A stretch of 36,024 nucleotides of DNA. Origin: an uncultured Bacilli bacterium. Its GTDB lineage: Bacteria; Bacillota_I; Bacilli_A; RF39; UBA660. Below are positions 23,890-32,622 of the stretch, piece after piece (positions within the stretch are counted from its first letter, which is position 1; every line of letters starts with the position of its first letter). Where the stretch lies: the NCBI GenBank assembly GCA_947626445.1, contig CANQSC010000002.1:1-36024 (forward strand). The letters run 5' to 3'. Position numbers and translations under genes: made by a program. The notes beneath the pieces are model-generated. The model made no database searches and was not told where the DNA came from. It saw only the letters and a list, made by a program, of their open reading frames with translations.

Positions 23890-24759
23890 TTATACATTAG
23901 GATAACCCATAATTCTTAAAATGTCGTTAACATTTATTGAAACTAATTTAGTATCTAATTTTTTAATTTCTTTTTCTATTGCTTTTATAAAACTATTATA
24001 TTGTCTCTTATCTAAAAAAATTTGCATGGATTTAATCATCATATATAAATTTGTAAGATTATCTTTTGATTTATAATTTGCATCAATCTCTTTATACTTA
24101 AGGGTATACTTATCTCTATAACAGAACAAACGTTCGTTATGGGCGCAAATATTTCTAATATTGGTTAAACACCTTAATATTTGTTTTAACAATAAATCAG
24201 ATATTTTAAATTTTTTTGAAATAATTTGCCTATCATTTTGTTTTAGTAATCCATAATAACTACTAATAACTCCGAATGTTAAAACTTTATTTAAAACAAA
24301 TGGAGGAATAAATCCATAAGTATCTTTATAGTGAGTGATAGCAAGATGTACTCCATAGTTATGATTAATTTCTTTGTTAATTTTATTAATCAAGTTTTTC
24401 CTCACAGATAAACTTGCATTATTATCTAAATTATTAACATCTAAATAAGTATCTATACCATATATACTAGAAATATGATTTGCTACTAAAGATTTTATAA
24501 CTATTTCAATTTCCAAAACATATTTTAATAATATTAGTTTTAAATTTTTGTCGAAGTTATATAAAGAATATATTTCCTCAAATGAAACACTAGGTAAATA
24601 ATTATTGTTAGAATCTTTAAAATTATATTTATAACTGTTGATTATAGAGTAATAAGTATATTTTTCCAATTTTTTTAAAGCAAGCTTTCTATTTTTAACA
24701 GTAACATTTTTAGTTTCTAAATAATCTAATAATTCTTCATTCGTTTTATATTCTTTCAT
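23890..24759 (-). CDS. Abi_2 (AbiD/AbiF-like) HEPN abortive infection protein
   Basis: This is a 289-residue protein of the Abi_2 type, a phage-defence family with a HEPN ribonuclease-like fold. The N-terminal LDYLETKNVTVKNRKLALKK and IINSYKYNFKD, the central FDKNLKLILLKYVLEIEIVIKS and the motif R202-x4-H207 in NIRNICAHNERLF are characteristic; the last is the HEPN RNase active site. TAAGGAGGTTAT precedes the ATG. The transcript starts at a strong promoter just after the LysR gene and carries a structured RNA leader, and a second copy of this RNA follows the gene. This suggests an RNA-controlled toxin, similar in principle to type III toxin-antitoxin pairs. Direct phage resistance is inferred from family. 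Confidence 0.88.
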   Translation of the reverse strand: MKEYKTNEELLDYLETKNVTVKNRKLALKKLEKYTYYSIINSYKYNFKDSNNNYLPSVSFEEIYSLYNFDKNLKLILLKYVLEIEIVIKSLVANHISSIYGIDTYLDVNNLDNNASLSVRKNLINKINKEINHNYGVHLAITHYKDTYGFIPPFVLNKVLTFGVISSYYGLLKQNDRQIISKKFKISDLLLKQILRCLTNIRNICAHNERLFCYRDKYTLKYKEIDANYKSKDNLTNLYMMIKSMQIFLDKRQYNSFIKAIEKEIKKLDTKLVSINVNDILRIMGYPNV

Positions 24760-24780
24760 ATAACCTCCTTAAACAAAAAT

Positions 24781-24815
24781 GACCTAGGGCTTCTAAAGTT
24801 TCCTAGGCACTACTC
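24781..24815 (-). ncRNA. Abi-linked structured RNA, upstream copy (abi leader)
   Basis: This is the upstream copy of the 35-base block, at the very start of the predicted abi transcript. Stem CCTAGG (24783-24788) pairs with CCTAGG (24802-24807). Between them an inner CTT/AAG pairing leaves a three-base loop. The 13-base region inside the stem is identical in both copies. No terminator separates it from the coding start, so it forms the 5' leader, which could be processed off or bound by the Abi protein. Confidence 0.7.
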
Positions 24816-24821
24816 GAATAT

Positions 24822-24850
24822 AATATATCATTTTCTAATACACATGTCAA
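24822..24850 (-). promoter_or_regulatory. Strong sigma-A promoter of abi leader and gene
   Basis: On the minus strand a perfect TTGACA (24845-24850) and TATATT (24822-24827) are separated by 17 bases. Transcription should begin at about 24815, exactly at the start of the conserved RNA block. Confidence 0.82.
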
Positions 24851-24854
24851 TAGT

Positions 24855-25721
24855 TTAGCAAAATTTTTGCAAAAATTCTTTTGATGCAGGCGATAAGTTT
24901 TCTTCTATGTATGCAATAGCTATATTTTTTTCTAAAGGAATATCTAGCATTTCTAAATCTGTTGTCTTTGCTAAACTCGTCGGCAATAATGCAACACCCA
25001 ATCCTCTTTTTGCATAATCTAAAGCAGATTCATAACTTGCTGTTTCAATGGATAAGGTTCTTTCTATATTATTTTTTGATAATAATTGTTCGAACAATTT
25101 TCTCTCTTTTTTTGCACTGATAGGAAGAATTAAAGGAATATCTTTAAGATCATTTATATTTTCAAGATTATATTTATTTTTTATATATACTAAACAATAT
25201 CTTTCTGTAAATAAATCAACCATCTTAATTCCACTTGATTTTGTATAATTATCTATTTTTTCATCTATAACAAAATCAACATTATAATGATATAACTTTT
25301 CAAATAAATCTTTAGTTGATAAATTTATAATTTTAAAAGCACCTTTAGGATAATCTTTTTTAAATGATTCTATTTTATCATTTAGCACACTAATCTCTAT
25401 ATCCTCTGCTACACCTATTGCTATCTTCCCACTATTTAAATCTTTATTTTGCTTGAATGTCTTTTCTGTAATAAATAGTAAATTATAAGCTTTTTCGTAA
25501 CCTTCAAATAATGTTTTACCATCTTCTGTTAATTCAATATAATTTTTAGAATTTTTATTAATTAGTTTTGTTCCCATCAAATTTTCTAAAGATTTAATAT
25601 GTCTTGATACATTAGTAGCATCAATATTCAACTTAGATGCAGCATCATTAAAATCTTTAGATTGACCAACTATAACAAAAGTTCTAATTAAATCCAAATT
25701 CATTGACGGAGTATGAAACAT
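24855..25721 (-). CDS. LysR-family transcriptional regulator
   Basis: This is a 288-residue LysR-type regulator. The N-terminal winged helix-turn-helix (residues 7-66) reads MNLDLIRTFVIVGQSKDFND, AASKLNIDATNVSRHIKSLE, NLMGTKLINK. A periplasmic-binding-like effector domain follows (GKIAIGVAEDIEISVLNDKI; later YESALDYAKRGLGVALLPTS). AAAGGGGGATTTAG precedes the ATG at 25721. The gene has its own promoter and ends four bases before the abi -35 box, so it does not obviously control the abi gene. Its target and effector are unknown. LysR regulators usually act on a divergent neighbour, but none is adjacent here, so it may act elsewhere. Confidence 0.92.
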   Translation of the reverse strand: MFHTPSMNLDLIRTFVIVGQSKDFNDAASKLNIDATNVSRHIKSLENLMGTKLINKNSKNYIELTEDGKTLFEGYEKAYNLLFITEKTFKQNKDLNSGKIAIGVAEDIEISVLNDKIESFKKDYPKGAFKIINLSTKDLFEKLYHYNVDFVIDEKIDNYTKSSGIKMVDLFTERYCLVYIKNKYNLENINDLKDIPLILPISAKKERKLFEQLLSKNNIERTLSIETASYESALDYAKRGLGVALLPTSLAKTTDLEMLDIPLEKNIAIAYIEENLSPASKEFLQKFC

Positions 25722-25747
25722 ACTAAATCCCCCTTTAATTGTTTCAT

Positions 25748-25776
25748 ATAATATATTAAATTAATTAAAATGTCAA
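25748..25776 (-). promoter_or_regulatory. Sigma-A promoter of the LysR gene
   Basis: A perfect TTGACA (25771-25776 on the minus strand) and TATTAT (25748-25753) are 17 bases apart, about 25 bases before the coding start. The rest of the gap 25777-25990 is AT-rich, with no gene seen. Confidence 0.8.
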
Positions 25777-25990
25777 TACAAAAACTGCATTTGTTAAACC
25801 TTTAAACCTTTAATCACCATACAATCTATTTAACTATTAATAATAAAAAGTTTAAAACTCACAACTATTTTTTAATAATTTTATACCATTCAATTTTGCT
25901 TATAAATTTCAAGAACATATTTTAAGCTAAATTTTGTCATATATTATTCATTTTATTCAACGCCTTACATTAGAAATTATTTAAAATTTA

Positions 25991-26527
25991 TTACACAATA
26001 TTGCAATTTGTACCATCAATATTACATTTTATTGTTTGCTGTCCTTTATTACTATTATCATGATATACAACCAACAAAGTCATATTAGTATCATTTATAT
26101 CAATTATCTCTTTAACTTCAATTTCTTGTGATAAATTTAAATCCCAATTATTAATTTTAAAGTCTTGTGAATCTAAATCAATAAAACCTTTTTTTCTACA
26201 ACCAATAATATAAAGACGATTTTTATAATACTTCATTATCCTTTTAGCTTTATTATAATTACACATTTCAAATAATTGAAGCAATTCATATTGATTTTTT
26301 TCATGTTCTAAAAGTAAAGCACTACTAAATCCATCTATTTTATTGTACTCTGTAAAATCTGCAATAACAAATTTGGCATCTTTCCAACGATATTCTACTG
26401 TTTCAATATTTTCAATATTATAGTATTCTTTGTATTCCTTGTTTTTATCTTTTCTAAATATAATTAATACAAAGCAAACAATTCCAACAGCAATGCTTGT
26501 CATAATTATCATTACATTTTTTTTCAA
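25991..26527 (-). CDS. Unknown single-pass membrane-anchored protein
   Basis: This is a 178-residue protein with one N-terminal transmembrane helix (residues 5-24, IMTSIAVGIVCFVLII) followed by a charged stretch and a mainly beta-type outer domain. The outer domain contains two cysteines near the end (IKCNIDGTNCNIV) and two in the middle (EMCNYNK, IIGCRKK) that could pair. It starts at a TTG, with AGGAGG nine bases upstream. It lies after the glycoside-hydrolase-like gene in the same direction. No family is recognised; a lipid-free surface protein or immunity-type factor is possible. Confidence 0.72.
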   Translation of the reverse strand: MKKNVMIIMTSIAVGIVCFVLIIFRKDKNKEYKEYYNIENIETVEYRWKDAKFVIADFTEYNKIDGFSSALLLEHEKNQYELLQLFEMCNYNKAKRIMKYYKNRLYIIGCRKKGFIDLDSQDFKINNWDLNLSQEIEVKEIIDINDTNMTLLVVYHDNSNKGQQTIKCNIDGTNCNIV

Positions 26528-26611
26528 CTAATTTTCCTCCTTGAATACATATTTTAATATATATTAAATATTTATTCAATTGAAATGTATATAGATATGT
26601 ATGTGTATAAT

Positions 26612-28843
26612 TTAATATAATGCCCTAGAAGATCCAAGTGTACCAAGTTCAATTCCAACACTTACAAAAGCATTGAAATCTTCCCAAGCATTAGTTTCAT
26701 CATTCCAAATTTGGTCAAAATACATACACCAAGGTCTTGTTGAGCCATATTTATCTACATCAAAAATTGCTTTTAATTTATCACCCTTTTTCAAAGTTCC
26801 ACCATATATTGACCCTTTAAAAAAAGGAACAGGTTTATTAACTTCAAAAATAACGTCACTACCCCAAGAGTGCAAAATCAAATTATTATTATCTGGATTA
26901 TAAGTTACACTAAAATAATTCTCTTGATATGGAATTTCTGTATCAGTATTATCAGAATTATAATTATTTTCAGTTATATATCCACTCTTAACTTCATTAC
27001 CATTATTAAATAATACTTTGTGAATATGATCCTTTTCAAAATTAGAAGTCGCAAATCTAACATAAAATTCATTAGGATTAATAATTCCGATTTCTTTTCC
27101 ATCTACCTCATACAAATCATATGCATAAGGCAAATCAATTTCTTTAAATTTTTTTGATTCATATACTGATATACTAGATCCACTCATATTAACTAAAATT
27201 TTTCCACCATAATCAAACACATCTTCACCTATCTTTTTGTCAGAAAATTCTTCAATCATTCCTAGGTTTCTTCCAGAAAAACCATTTTTATCTACTTCAA
27301 TACTTGAAGAATTACTTTTATTATAAATAATTGTATTATCAAATTGATCAAAAGCCCAATTTTCAGGAATAGGAAAACCTAGATTTCCACTATATCCAGT
27401 TGACATATCACTTACAAAACTACTACATGAGTATCCAGCATTGCAAACTCTAGTACAAGTATTTCTTGTTGCATATATTCCTACTCTATATTTATTACCA
27501 CATCTTGTCATAAATTGAGTATACAATTCTTTAAAATATGGAATTATATAGTCTGAAACTTGGTAATCTAATACATCACAATCTACTGCAAAATAAATAA
27601 TTGTTCCAAATTGTAAATTGAGTTCTACAGCTTTATCATACGCTTCATTAGCATCATTAATAGCATTTTCAATAGTAAAATATTCTATATACGTTCCGTC
27701 CTCTTGATATATTGGAAAAATCCTTATGTTATTTTTATTTAATAGCTTTATTTCATCATGGGATAATGCTTTGCTTATTTTTTCTTCGCCAAACCATAAA
27801 TATCCAGACAAATACCTACCAATATAATCTATATTATTATCTTTTAAAACTGATATATTATTATCTGATATAATAGTCGCACTATCAATTGCTATAAAAT
27901 CTCTATTAATATCTCCGCAACTAATAAATAATGCTAACCATGTTGTTAAATTACAAATTCCATTAATAGGAATCGAATAAATTTTCTGAAAATTTAATAT
28001 TAATGAAGAATCATATTCTGAAGAAAAATCTCCTAAACCTACATTATTTAAATAAAGCCCCATTTTCATTAATATTATAAATTTTTCAATATCAGAATTT
28101 GTATATTTATTTTCATAATAATCTTTTGCAATATTATCATATGGAATATTAGGGCAACATCTTTTGGTAGTTTCACCAAAATTACCATTTGCCACATCAA
28201 ATGGTAATTTTTCTTCTGCTTGTATAGCATATATTAATGCTATATTTGTACTTCTTTGATATATGCCATCACATGGAATAAGGCCAATATAATCTTCATA
28301 ATTTCTATTTAAATATCTTTGTATCTCCTGTATTCTTTTAGTTCTATCTGAATCATCATATGAATAAAAGTAATCCATAGATAATAATGCTTTCATAATA
28401 TTCAAAGTAATTGTTGAACTATTATCATTTAATCCTGCATCCTTTTTTAATTCACGAATTGCATTACCAGTACCATTATAAAAATGCAAAGTTAAATTGT
28501 TCAATCCAGTTGAATATCCTTTACAAAACAAACATCCTTGTATTATACCATAAATATTATTCTCAGAAATATCATCATCTTCTTGCTGATGAATTCCATT
28601 TGGAAATCTTAATTCAAACATTTTACTAGTTGTCGAACCAAAATTATCTGCTGTTTCTTTAATTCCTAATTCAATTTGAAATGCTCTAGTTAATGCATAA
28701 ATAGTATCCCAACCAGTTTTTCCATTTTCCTCAATAATTTCATATCTTGGATCTGCACCATATGTTTCATTTAACCATTGTTGAACATTTAAAACTAACG
28801 GATCTCCTAAATTTTCAACATTTTTAGAATTTTTTCTAACCAT
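26612..28843 (-). CDS. Peptidoglycan-binding/DUF1906 glycoside-hydrolase-like protein
   Basis: This is a 743-residue protein. The N-terminal part carries peptidoglycan-binding-like repeats (VLNVQQWLNETYGADPRYEI, later TKRIQEIQRYLNRNYEDYIG and ILNFQKIYSIPINGICNLTT). The middle (roughly 315-520) resembles the DUF1906 glycoside-hydrolase-like fold related to GH25: DYIGRYLSGYLWFGEEKISK, IRIFPIYQEDG, IIYFAVDCDV and YRVGIYATRNT. The C-terminal 200 residues are unrecognised and beta-rich. No signal peptide is present although the domains point to the cell wall. The in-frame GTG at 28852 is too close to the AAGGAG, so the ATG at 28843 is preferred. Similar proteins without signal peptides occur in lactic acid and other gut bacteria; lysis or export by an unusual route is possible. 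Confidence 0.82.
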   Translation of the reverse strand: MVRKNSKNVENLGDPLVLNVQQWLNETYGADPRYEIIEENGKTGWDTIYALTRAFQIELGIKETADNFGSTTSKMFELRFPNGIHQQEDDDISENNIYGIIQGCLFCKGYSTGLNNLTLHFYNGTGNAIRELKKDAGLNDNSSTITLNIMKALLSMDYFYSYDDSDRTKRIQEIQRYLNRNYEDYIGLIPCDGIYQRSTNIALIYAIQAEEKLPFDVANGNFGETTKRCCPNIPYDNIAKDYYENKYTNSDIEKFIILMKMGLYLNNVGLGDFSSEYDSSLILNFQKIYSIPINGICNLTTWLALFISCGDINRDFIAIDSATIISDNNISVLKDNNIDYIGRYLSGYLWFGEEKISKALSHDEIKLLNKNNIRIFPIYQEDGTYIEYFTIENAINDANEAYDKAVELNLQFGTIIYFAVDCDVLDYQVSDYIIPYFKELYTQFMTRCGNKYRVGIYATRNTCTRVCNAGYSCSSFVSDMSTGYSGNLGFPIPENWAFDQFDNTIIYNKSNSSSIEVDKNGFSGRNLGMIEEFSDKKIGEDVFDYGGKILVNMSGSSISVYESKKFKEIDLPYAYDLYEVDGKEIGIINPNEFYVRFATSNFEKDHIHKVLFNNGNEVKSGYITENNYNSDNTDTEIPYQENYFSVTYNPDNNNLILHSWGSDVIFEVNKPVPFFKGSIYGGTLKKGDKLKAIFDVDKYGSTRPWCMYFDQIWNDETNAWEDFNAFVSVGIELGTLGSSRALY

Positions 28844-28917
28844 AAAAATCACACTCCTTAAAATATGAATAGAAAAATAATAATTCTATATAATTATATA
28901 TATAATCATTTTAAAAC

Positions 28918-28969
28918 TACACTACTCAATAGGCGAATAATTCGTAAATATCGCCTATTGAGTAGTGTA
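28918..28969. repeat. Perfect 19-bp inverted repeat between divergent genes
   Basis: The arms at 28918-28936 and 28951-28969 (TACACTACTCAATAGGCGA and its complement) match without error around a 14-base AT-rich loop. They lie between the divergent DUF1906-type gene and the first secreted-peptide gene. No T-run follows on either strand, so it is not a standard terminator. It could be an operator, an insulator or a remnant of a small mobile repeat. Confidence 0.85.
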
Positions 28970-29051
28970 TTTAAATGCTAAAAACAATTATTATTAAATT
29001 GCAATTAACAACTTTGATATTTCATTATTGTTTGCTAGAAAGGAGGAAAAG

Positions 29052-29474
29052 ATGAAAAAGAAAATTTTAGTAATATCATTATTATTAGCTATGATATTAC
29101 CGTTTATTAAAGTTAGTGCTAAAACTATTAGTATATATGTCCCATATGGAAAACATTATACAACAGAAACTGAAAACTTTATAAATGGAACTAATAGTAT
29201 CTCAATATATGTTGATAATTTCATTAACGAAAATGGAACAAGCATTGGAAATATTTATGATTCATCGAAATTACGAGTACAATATATAGAAAATGCAAGT
29301 ACCTATTGTATCAAGTTAGGAGATACAAATATGTCAGTGTATATCAATCGTACTGTATCACATAACTGGGGATATATGTCAGCTGGCAATAGATTTTATA
29401 GTTTTTATGCTAATATTGATGGAAAGAGCTATTATGGTATCAAATCGAATTCAGTAACAATGTCACCAACGTAG
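29052..29474 (+). CDS. Secreted bacteriocin-like protein, paralog A
   Basis: This is a 140-residue protein with a clear signal peptide (KKKILVISLLLAMILPFIKVSA, cleavage after about residue 23). The predicted mature chain is beta-rich with one cysteine (ENASTYCIKLG) and a conserved end, VSHNWGYMSAGNRFYSFYAN. The signal peptide is almost identical to that of the gene at 35591-36013, and the mature parts are clearly related. The start is at 29052, since AGAAAGGAGG lies just before it; the frame extends upstream only through that site. The paralog group and the nearby ABC transporter suggest a secreted antibacterial or signalling protein. It recalls lactococcin 972-type proteins in size and cluster layout, but no confident family match is claimed. 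Confidence 0.8.
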   Translation: MKKKILVISLLLAMILPFIKVSAKTISIYVPYGKHYTTETENFINGTNSISIYVDNFINENGTSIGNIYDSSKLRVQYIENASTYCIKLGDTNMSVYINRTVSHNWGYMSAGNRFYSFYANIDGKSYYGIKSNSVTMSPT

Positions 29475-29485
29475 AATTTAAATAA

Positions 29486-29536
29486 AATACTATCATCTAA
29501 TAGGTAACTTAAAACTATAAGTACATAGATAGTATT
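29486..29536 (+). promoter_or_regulatory. Hairpin between the two plus-strand secreted genes
   Basis: AATACTATC (29486-29494) and GATAGTATT (29528-29536) are perfectly complementary with a loop of 33 bases. It lies between the stop of paralog A and the ribosome binding site of paralog B and could reduce or stabilise expression of one of them. Confidence 0.45.
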
Positions 29537-29560
29537 GATATTAGAAAGGAGGTATTTAAT

Positions 29561-29995
29561 TTGAAAAAACTACTTAGATTAAGTTTATTACTCCTTGTTA
29601 TTTTACCAATAGTAAAAGCTAATGCTAGAGATGCATACGATTATTATACTTCTTTAAACATAGGATATAATAGTTTCTATGAAGCTCCGCAACATTTATA
29701 TAAATCTGGAACTAATAGTATTTATATTAATGTATGGCGTACAAACTTACAAAATGGTTCTAGCACTATTACCGAAATTGGAAGATTAGGAATGCGCTAT
29801 GTGGAGGATAGTGGTACATCTTGTATTATTATTGGTACTACATCAGTCTATACTAATCCAGGTAGATCTATTTCACATAGTTGGGGAAATTTAGCCGAAG
29901 GAAATAGATACTATGATTTCTACACTAATATTGATGGAAAAGCCTATAATGGAGTTACATCAAACAATGTAGTTTTAAGCCCTGTAATTAAATAA
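29561..29995 (+). CDS. Secreted bacteriocin-like protein, paralog B
   Basis: This is a 144-residue paralog of the 29052 and 35591 genes. It starts at a TTG with AGAAAGGAGG eight bases upstream. The signal peptide is KKLLRLSLLLLVILPIVKANA. The mature part shares the motif RLGMRYVEDSGTSCIIIG and the ending SISHSWGNLAEGNRYYDFYT, with one conserved cysteine. It differs from paralog A along most of its length, so the copies are not recent duplicates. It probably forms an operon with paralog A. Its stop is followed within about 20 bases by the IS1182-like element. Confidence 0.8.
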   Translation: MKKLLRLSLLLLVILPIVKANARDAYDYYTSLNIGYNSFYEAPQHLYKSGTNSIYINVWRTNLQNGSSTITEIGRLGMRYVEDSGTSCIIIGTTSVYTNPGRSISHSWGNLAEGNRYYDFYTNIDGKAYNGVTSNNVVLSPVIK

Positions 29996-30016
29996 TTACA
30001 AAGGTTAAACATTTAT

Positions 30017-31793
30017 AAAAGGGGCTGTCCGGAAATTAAGCAATTAATTTCTTGACAGTTTCTTTTTTTGGGGCTTTACATAAGGAAATTTTTCTTCTTT
30101 TAAATTTGAAGAAGTATTCCAATAATTATCTTTTAAATTACTACCATCCAAAGTAGAAAAATATTTTCTTATATTTGCTCCTAAACACATAAGCATAATT
30201 TCACAAGAAACTTTTTTTAATCCTCGTCTTCTGATTCTATCATAATTCATATTATTTTTTATTTGCCCAAATGCACCTTCTACTTGTATACTTCTATTTA
30301 TTCTTACTTCTATTCCCTTTGGACTTTGTAAATTTTTTCTTGCTTCTTCTTTTAATAATTCGTATTCTGGTATTAATTCATATAATCTATAATCATAAGT
30401 TTTATTCTTTAAATTTTTCTTGCAAATATATGAATAATTACAATTATTGCAACCAACAAATTTATAAAGTTTACTGTTTTTATATCTTGGATGCCTTATT
30501 CCTTCAAAAGATATTTCTTTGCCAATACAAGTATTTAAACACATTATTCCATCATCAAATGTATAAAAAAGTTGAGGTCTTTTCCCATCTGCTTCGCCAC
30601 TCCATGTATAATGTTTTACATAATTTTTTATATTGTGTTCTTTCATATATTTGTAATTTTCATACATTCCATATCCGGAGTCTGCACATTCATTTTTTGG
30701 ATGTTTGTTGTAATATTTATAATATAAATCATTCATTGGAATAAAGGTATAAAAATCATCTCTATTTTGAAAAACTCCATACATAGTTATTATTCCACTT
30801 GAAACCATTACTTGAATATTATATCCGGCATGAAAATCATGACCTGTTCTAGAATAATAATCTTCTTTCAATACCATGGCTGTTGCAGCTTTATCTGTTT
30901 TATAATACGAATTTCTATTTTCACCACATGTTGCTTCTTTTTCTTCATACTCAAGTAGTTTAATTAGATATTGATATGCTAATTTATAATTTTTTTGCTC
31001 TTTACTTAATCGTTTACCCTTACCAGTTGGAATAGAGTCAACATCTATATTTTCTCTTATAATATACTCTTTTAGTAATTCATTAAATTGAAAGGATTTA
31101 ATCAATTTTTTATCTTTTATTTCAATTCCTATTTGAAGTAATAACTCTCTAATTTTAATATCTAATTTTTTATGATAAGTTGTTGGTTTCCATACAAATT
31201 TATATTTATTAGCATTTGCTTCTATTTTAGTTCCATCATTATATTGAATATCTGTAATTACATTAAGTTCTTCTATAATTGTTTTTGTAATCATAGTAAA
31301 TATTTCATATTGATATGGTAATATATATTTATTAATAAAATCTCCAATAACTGTATGCTTTGGTAAATTATTTTCCATAATATAAATTACTCTTAAATCA
31401 AAAATAAATTTATCTTCAATATCTCTAAGAGTTGCTTTAAATCTCATAAAACAATATATAATTGCTGCGAATAAATTAAATGAATTATAACCATTTCTTC
31501 CTTTATAATTTTTATCTTTATACTTTACATTTGCAACAATTTTTCCAACACCTGAATTTTCTAATAATTGCATAAATTTATCAATTTTATCAAATTCCTC
31601 ACAACATTTTTGATTATATACTACAAAAAGTGTTCTTTTTATGCTAAAATATTTCATGTGATACAACTCCTTGAACAAGATTATTGTATCATATAATATC
31701 CCTAATTTCCTAATGATTTTGGGGATTTTTTAATTTTATAAAAAAAAGAAACTGTCAAGAAATTAATTACTTAATTTCCGGACAGCCCCTTTT
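30017..31793 (-). mobile_element. IS1182-like insertion sequence, complete
   Basis: This is a 1.78-kb insertion sequence with 53-bp terminal inverted repeats (30017-30069 and 31741-31793) that differ at one base. Each end starts AAAAGGGGCTGTCCGG. Each end can itself fold into a hairpin (CTGTC...GACAG enclosing GAAATTAA/TTAATTTC) followed by a T-run, so each may act as a terminator. I cannot see a clear target duplication. It holds one intact transposase gene whose stop lies inside the left repeat. It separates the plus-strand secreted genes from the ABC transporter operon. Confidence 0.93.
30044..31657 (-). CDS. IS1182-family transposase
   Basis: This is a DDE-type transposase of 537 residues. 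It contains IQYNDGTKIEANANKYKFVW, a hallmark of IS1182 transposases, the KHTVIGDFINKYI segment of the N-terminal domain, and a C-terminal cysteine group (GCNNCNYSYICKK). The final part carries the QVEGAFGQIKNNMNYDRIRR motif with its glutamate. The frame is intact. The start is placed at the ATG at 31657 because AAGGAG precedes it; the seven upstream codons run through that site. It mobilises the surrounding insertion sequence by cut-and-paste. Confidence 0.93.
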   Translation of the reverse strand: MKYFSIKRTLFVVYNQKCCEEFDKIDKFMQLLENSGVGKIVANVKYKDKNYKGRNGYNSFNLFAAIIYCFMRFKATLRDIEDKFIFDLRVIYIMENNLPKHTVIGDFINKYILPYQYEIFTMITKTIIEELNVITDIQYNDGTKIEANANKYKFVWKPTTYHKKLDIKIRELLLQIGIEIKDKKLIKSFQFNELLKEYIIRENIDVDSIPTGKGKRLSKEQKNYKLAYQYLIKLLEYEEKEATCGENRNSYYKTDKAATAMVLKEDYYSRTGHDFHAGYNIQVMVSSGIITMYGVFQNRDDFYTFIPMNDLYYKYYNKHPKNECADSGYGMYENYKYMKEHNIKNYVKHYTWSGEADGKRPQLFYTFDDGIMCLNTCIGKEISFEGIRHPRYKNSKLYKFVGCNNCNYSYICKKNLKNKTYDYRLYELIPEYELLKEEARKNLQSPKGIEVRINRSIQVEGAFGQIKNNMNYDRIRRRGLKKVSCEIMLMCLGANIRKYFSTLDGSNLKDNYWNTSSNLKEEKFPYVKPQKKKLSRN

Positions 31794-31824
31794 TAATACT
31801 TTATATTCAAATATACAAAAACAA

Positions 31825-32622
31825 TCAATTCTTTTTTTCATTTTCATAAGACATAACATAAAATATTTCATTATTTTCATAATAACATGACACTCTTAAA
31901 TTTCGATATTGAATCGCTTTTATTAAAGATGGTTGTGTAGAATCTGAAAGTAAAAATATTGAATCTTCAAAAGTGCTATTTTCTAGTTCAAAAATATTAT
32001 ATATAACATCTGACGGCAAATTATATTTTGCTAAAAATTCAAACAATTCAAATTTTTTATTATTCTTATCAATAATTTTTATATATTTTAAATTTTCATT
32101 ATAAATTTTCACACCATTTTTATCAGTATAATAAAGAGTTCTATTTTTATCAACATCTATTTCATAATCAGTTGCTTTAAATTCTATATTTTCATATGGT
32201 TCTTTTTCAACATTCATTTTAGTCATAAATTCATCAATGCCTAATTCTAAAGAATATAATGAATATTTAACATTATTCATTCTTAAAATATTTCCATCTA
32301 TTTCAAAGCTTTTTTGCTTATTTTGAAATTTTTTTACAGCCAAATTATATATATTATCATCAATTACTCCAATACTACTTATTAAAATAAATATATCATT
32401 AGGATTTTTTCCCCTCAAATAATACATATTATTATTATCAGAAAATAAATAGTACAATTGAGTATCGTTAATATAATCATTATTATTAATAATTCTAAAA
32501 TTTAGCGTATTATTATTATTATTATTATTTTCTTTTAAAAGAAGAAAATAATATATTAAAACACCAATAATAATTAATCCTATAATTATAAATATTACTC
32601 TATATTTTTTTAAAACTTTCAA
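31825..32622 (-). CDS. Membrane-anchored accessory protein of the ABC operon
   Basis: This is a 265-residue protein with an N-terminal transmembrane helix (YRVIFIIIGLIIIGVLIYYF) followed by a run of asparagines encoded by repeated AAT, then an outer beta-rich domain. It starts at a TTG that overlaps the preceding permease stop (TTGA), so it is the last gene of the transporter operon. No family is recognised. Its place and topology suit an immunity or substrate-capture component working with the ABC transporter. The asparagine run comes from a trinucleotide repeat, which would vary in length without shifting the frame. Confidence 0.75.
   Translation of the reverse strand: MKVLKKYRVIFIIIGLIIIGVLIYYFLLLKENNNNNNNTLNFRIINNNDYINDTQLYYLFSDNNNMYYLRGKNPNDIFILISSIGVIDDNIYNLAVKKFQNKQKSFEIDGNILRMNNVKYSLYSLELGIDEFMTKMNVEKEPYENIEFKATDYEIDVDKNRTLYYTDKNGVKIYNENLKYIKIIDKNNKKFELFEFLAKYNLPSDVIYNIFELENSTFEDSIFLLSDSTQPSLIKAIQYRNLRVSCYYENNEIFYVMSYENEKKN

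Noticed and set aside
32500..32530. AAT trinucleotide repeat as a phase-variation switch
   Set aside because: Changes by whole trinucleotides alter only the number of asparagines and cannot shift the frame.
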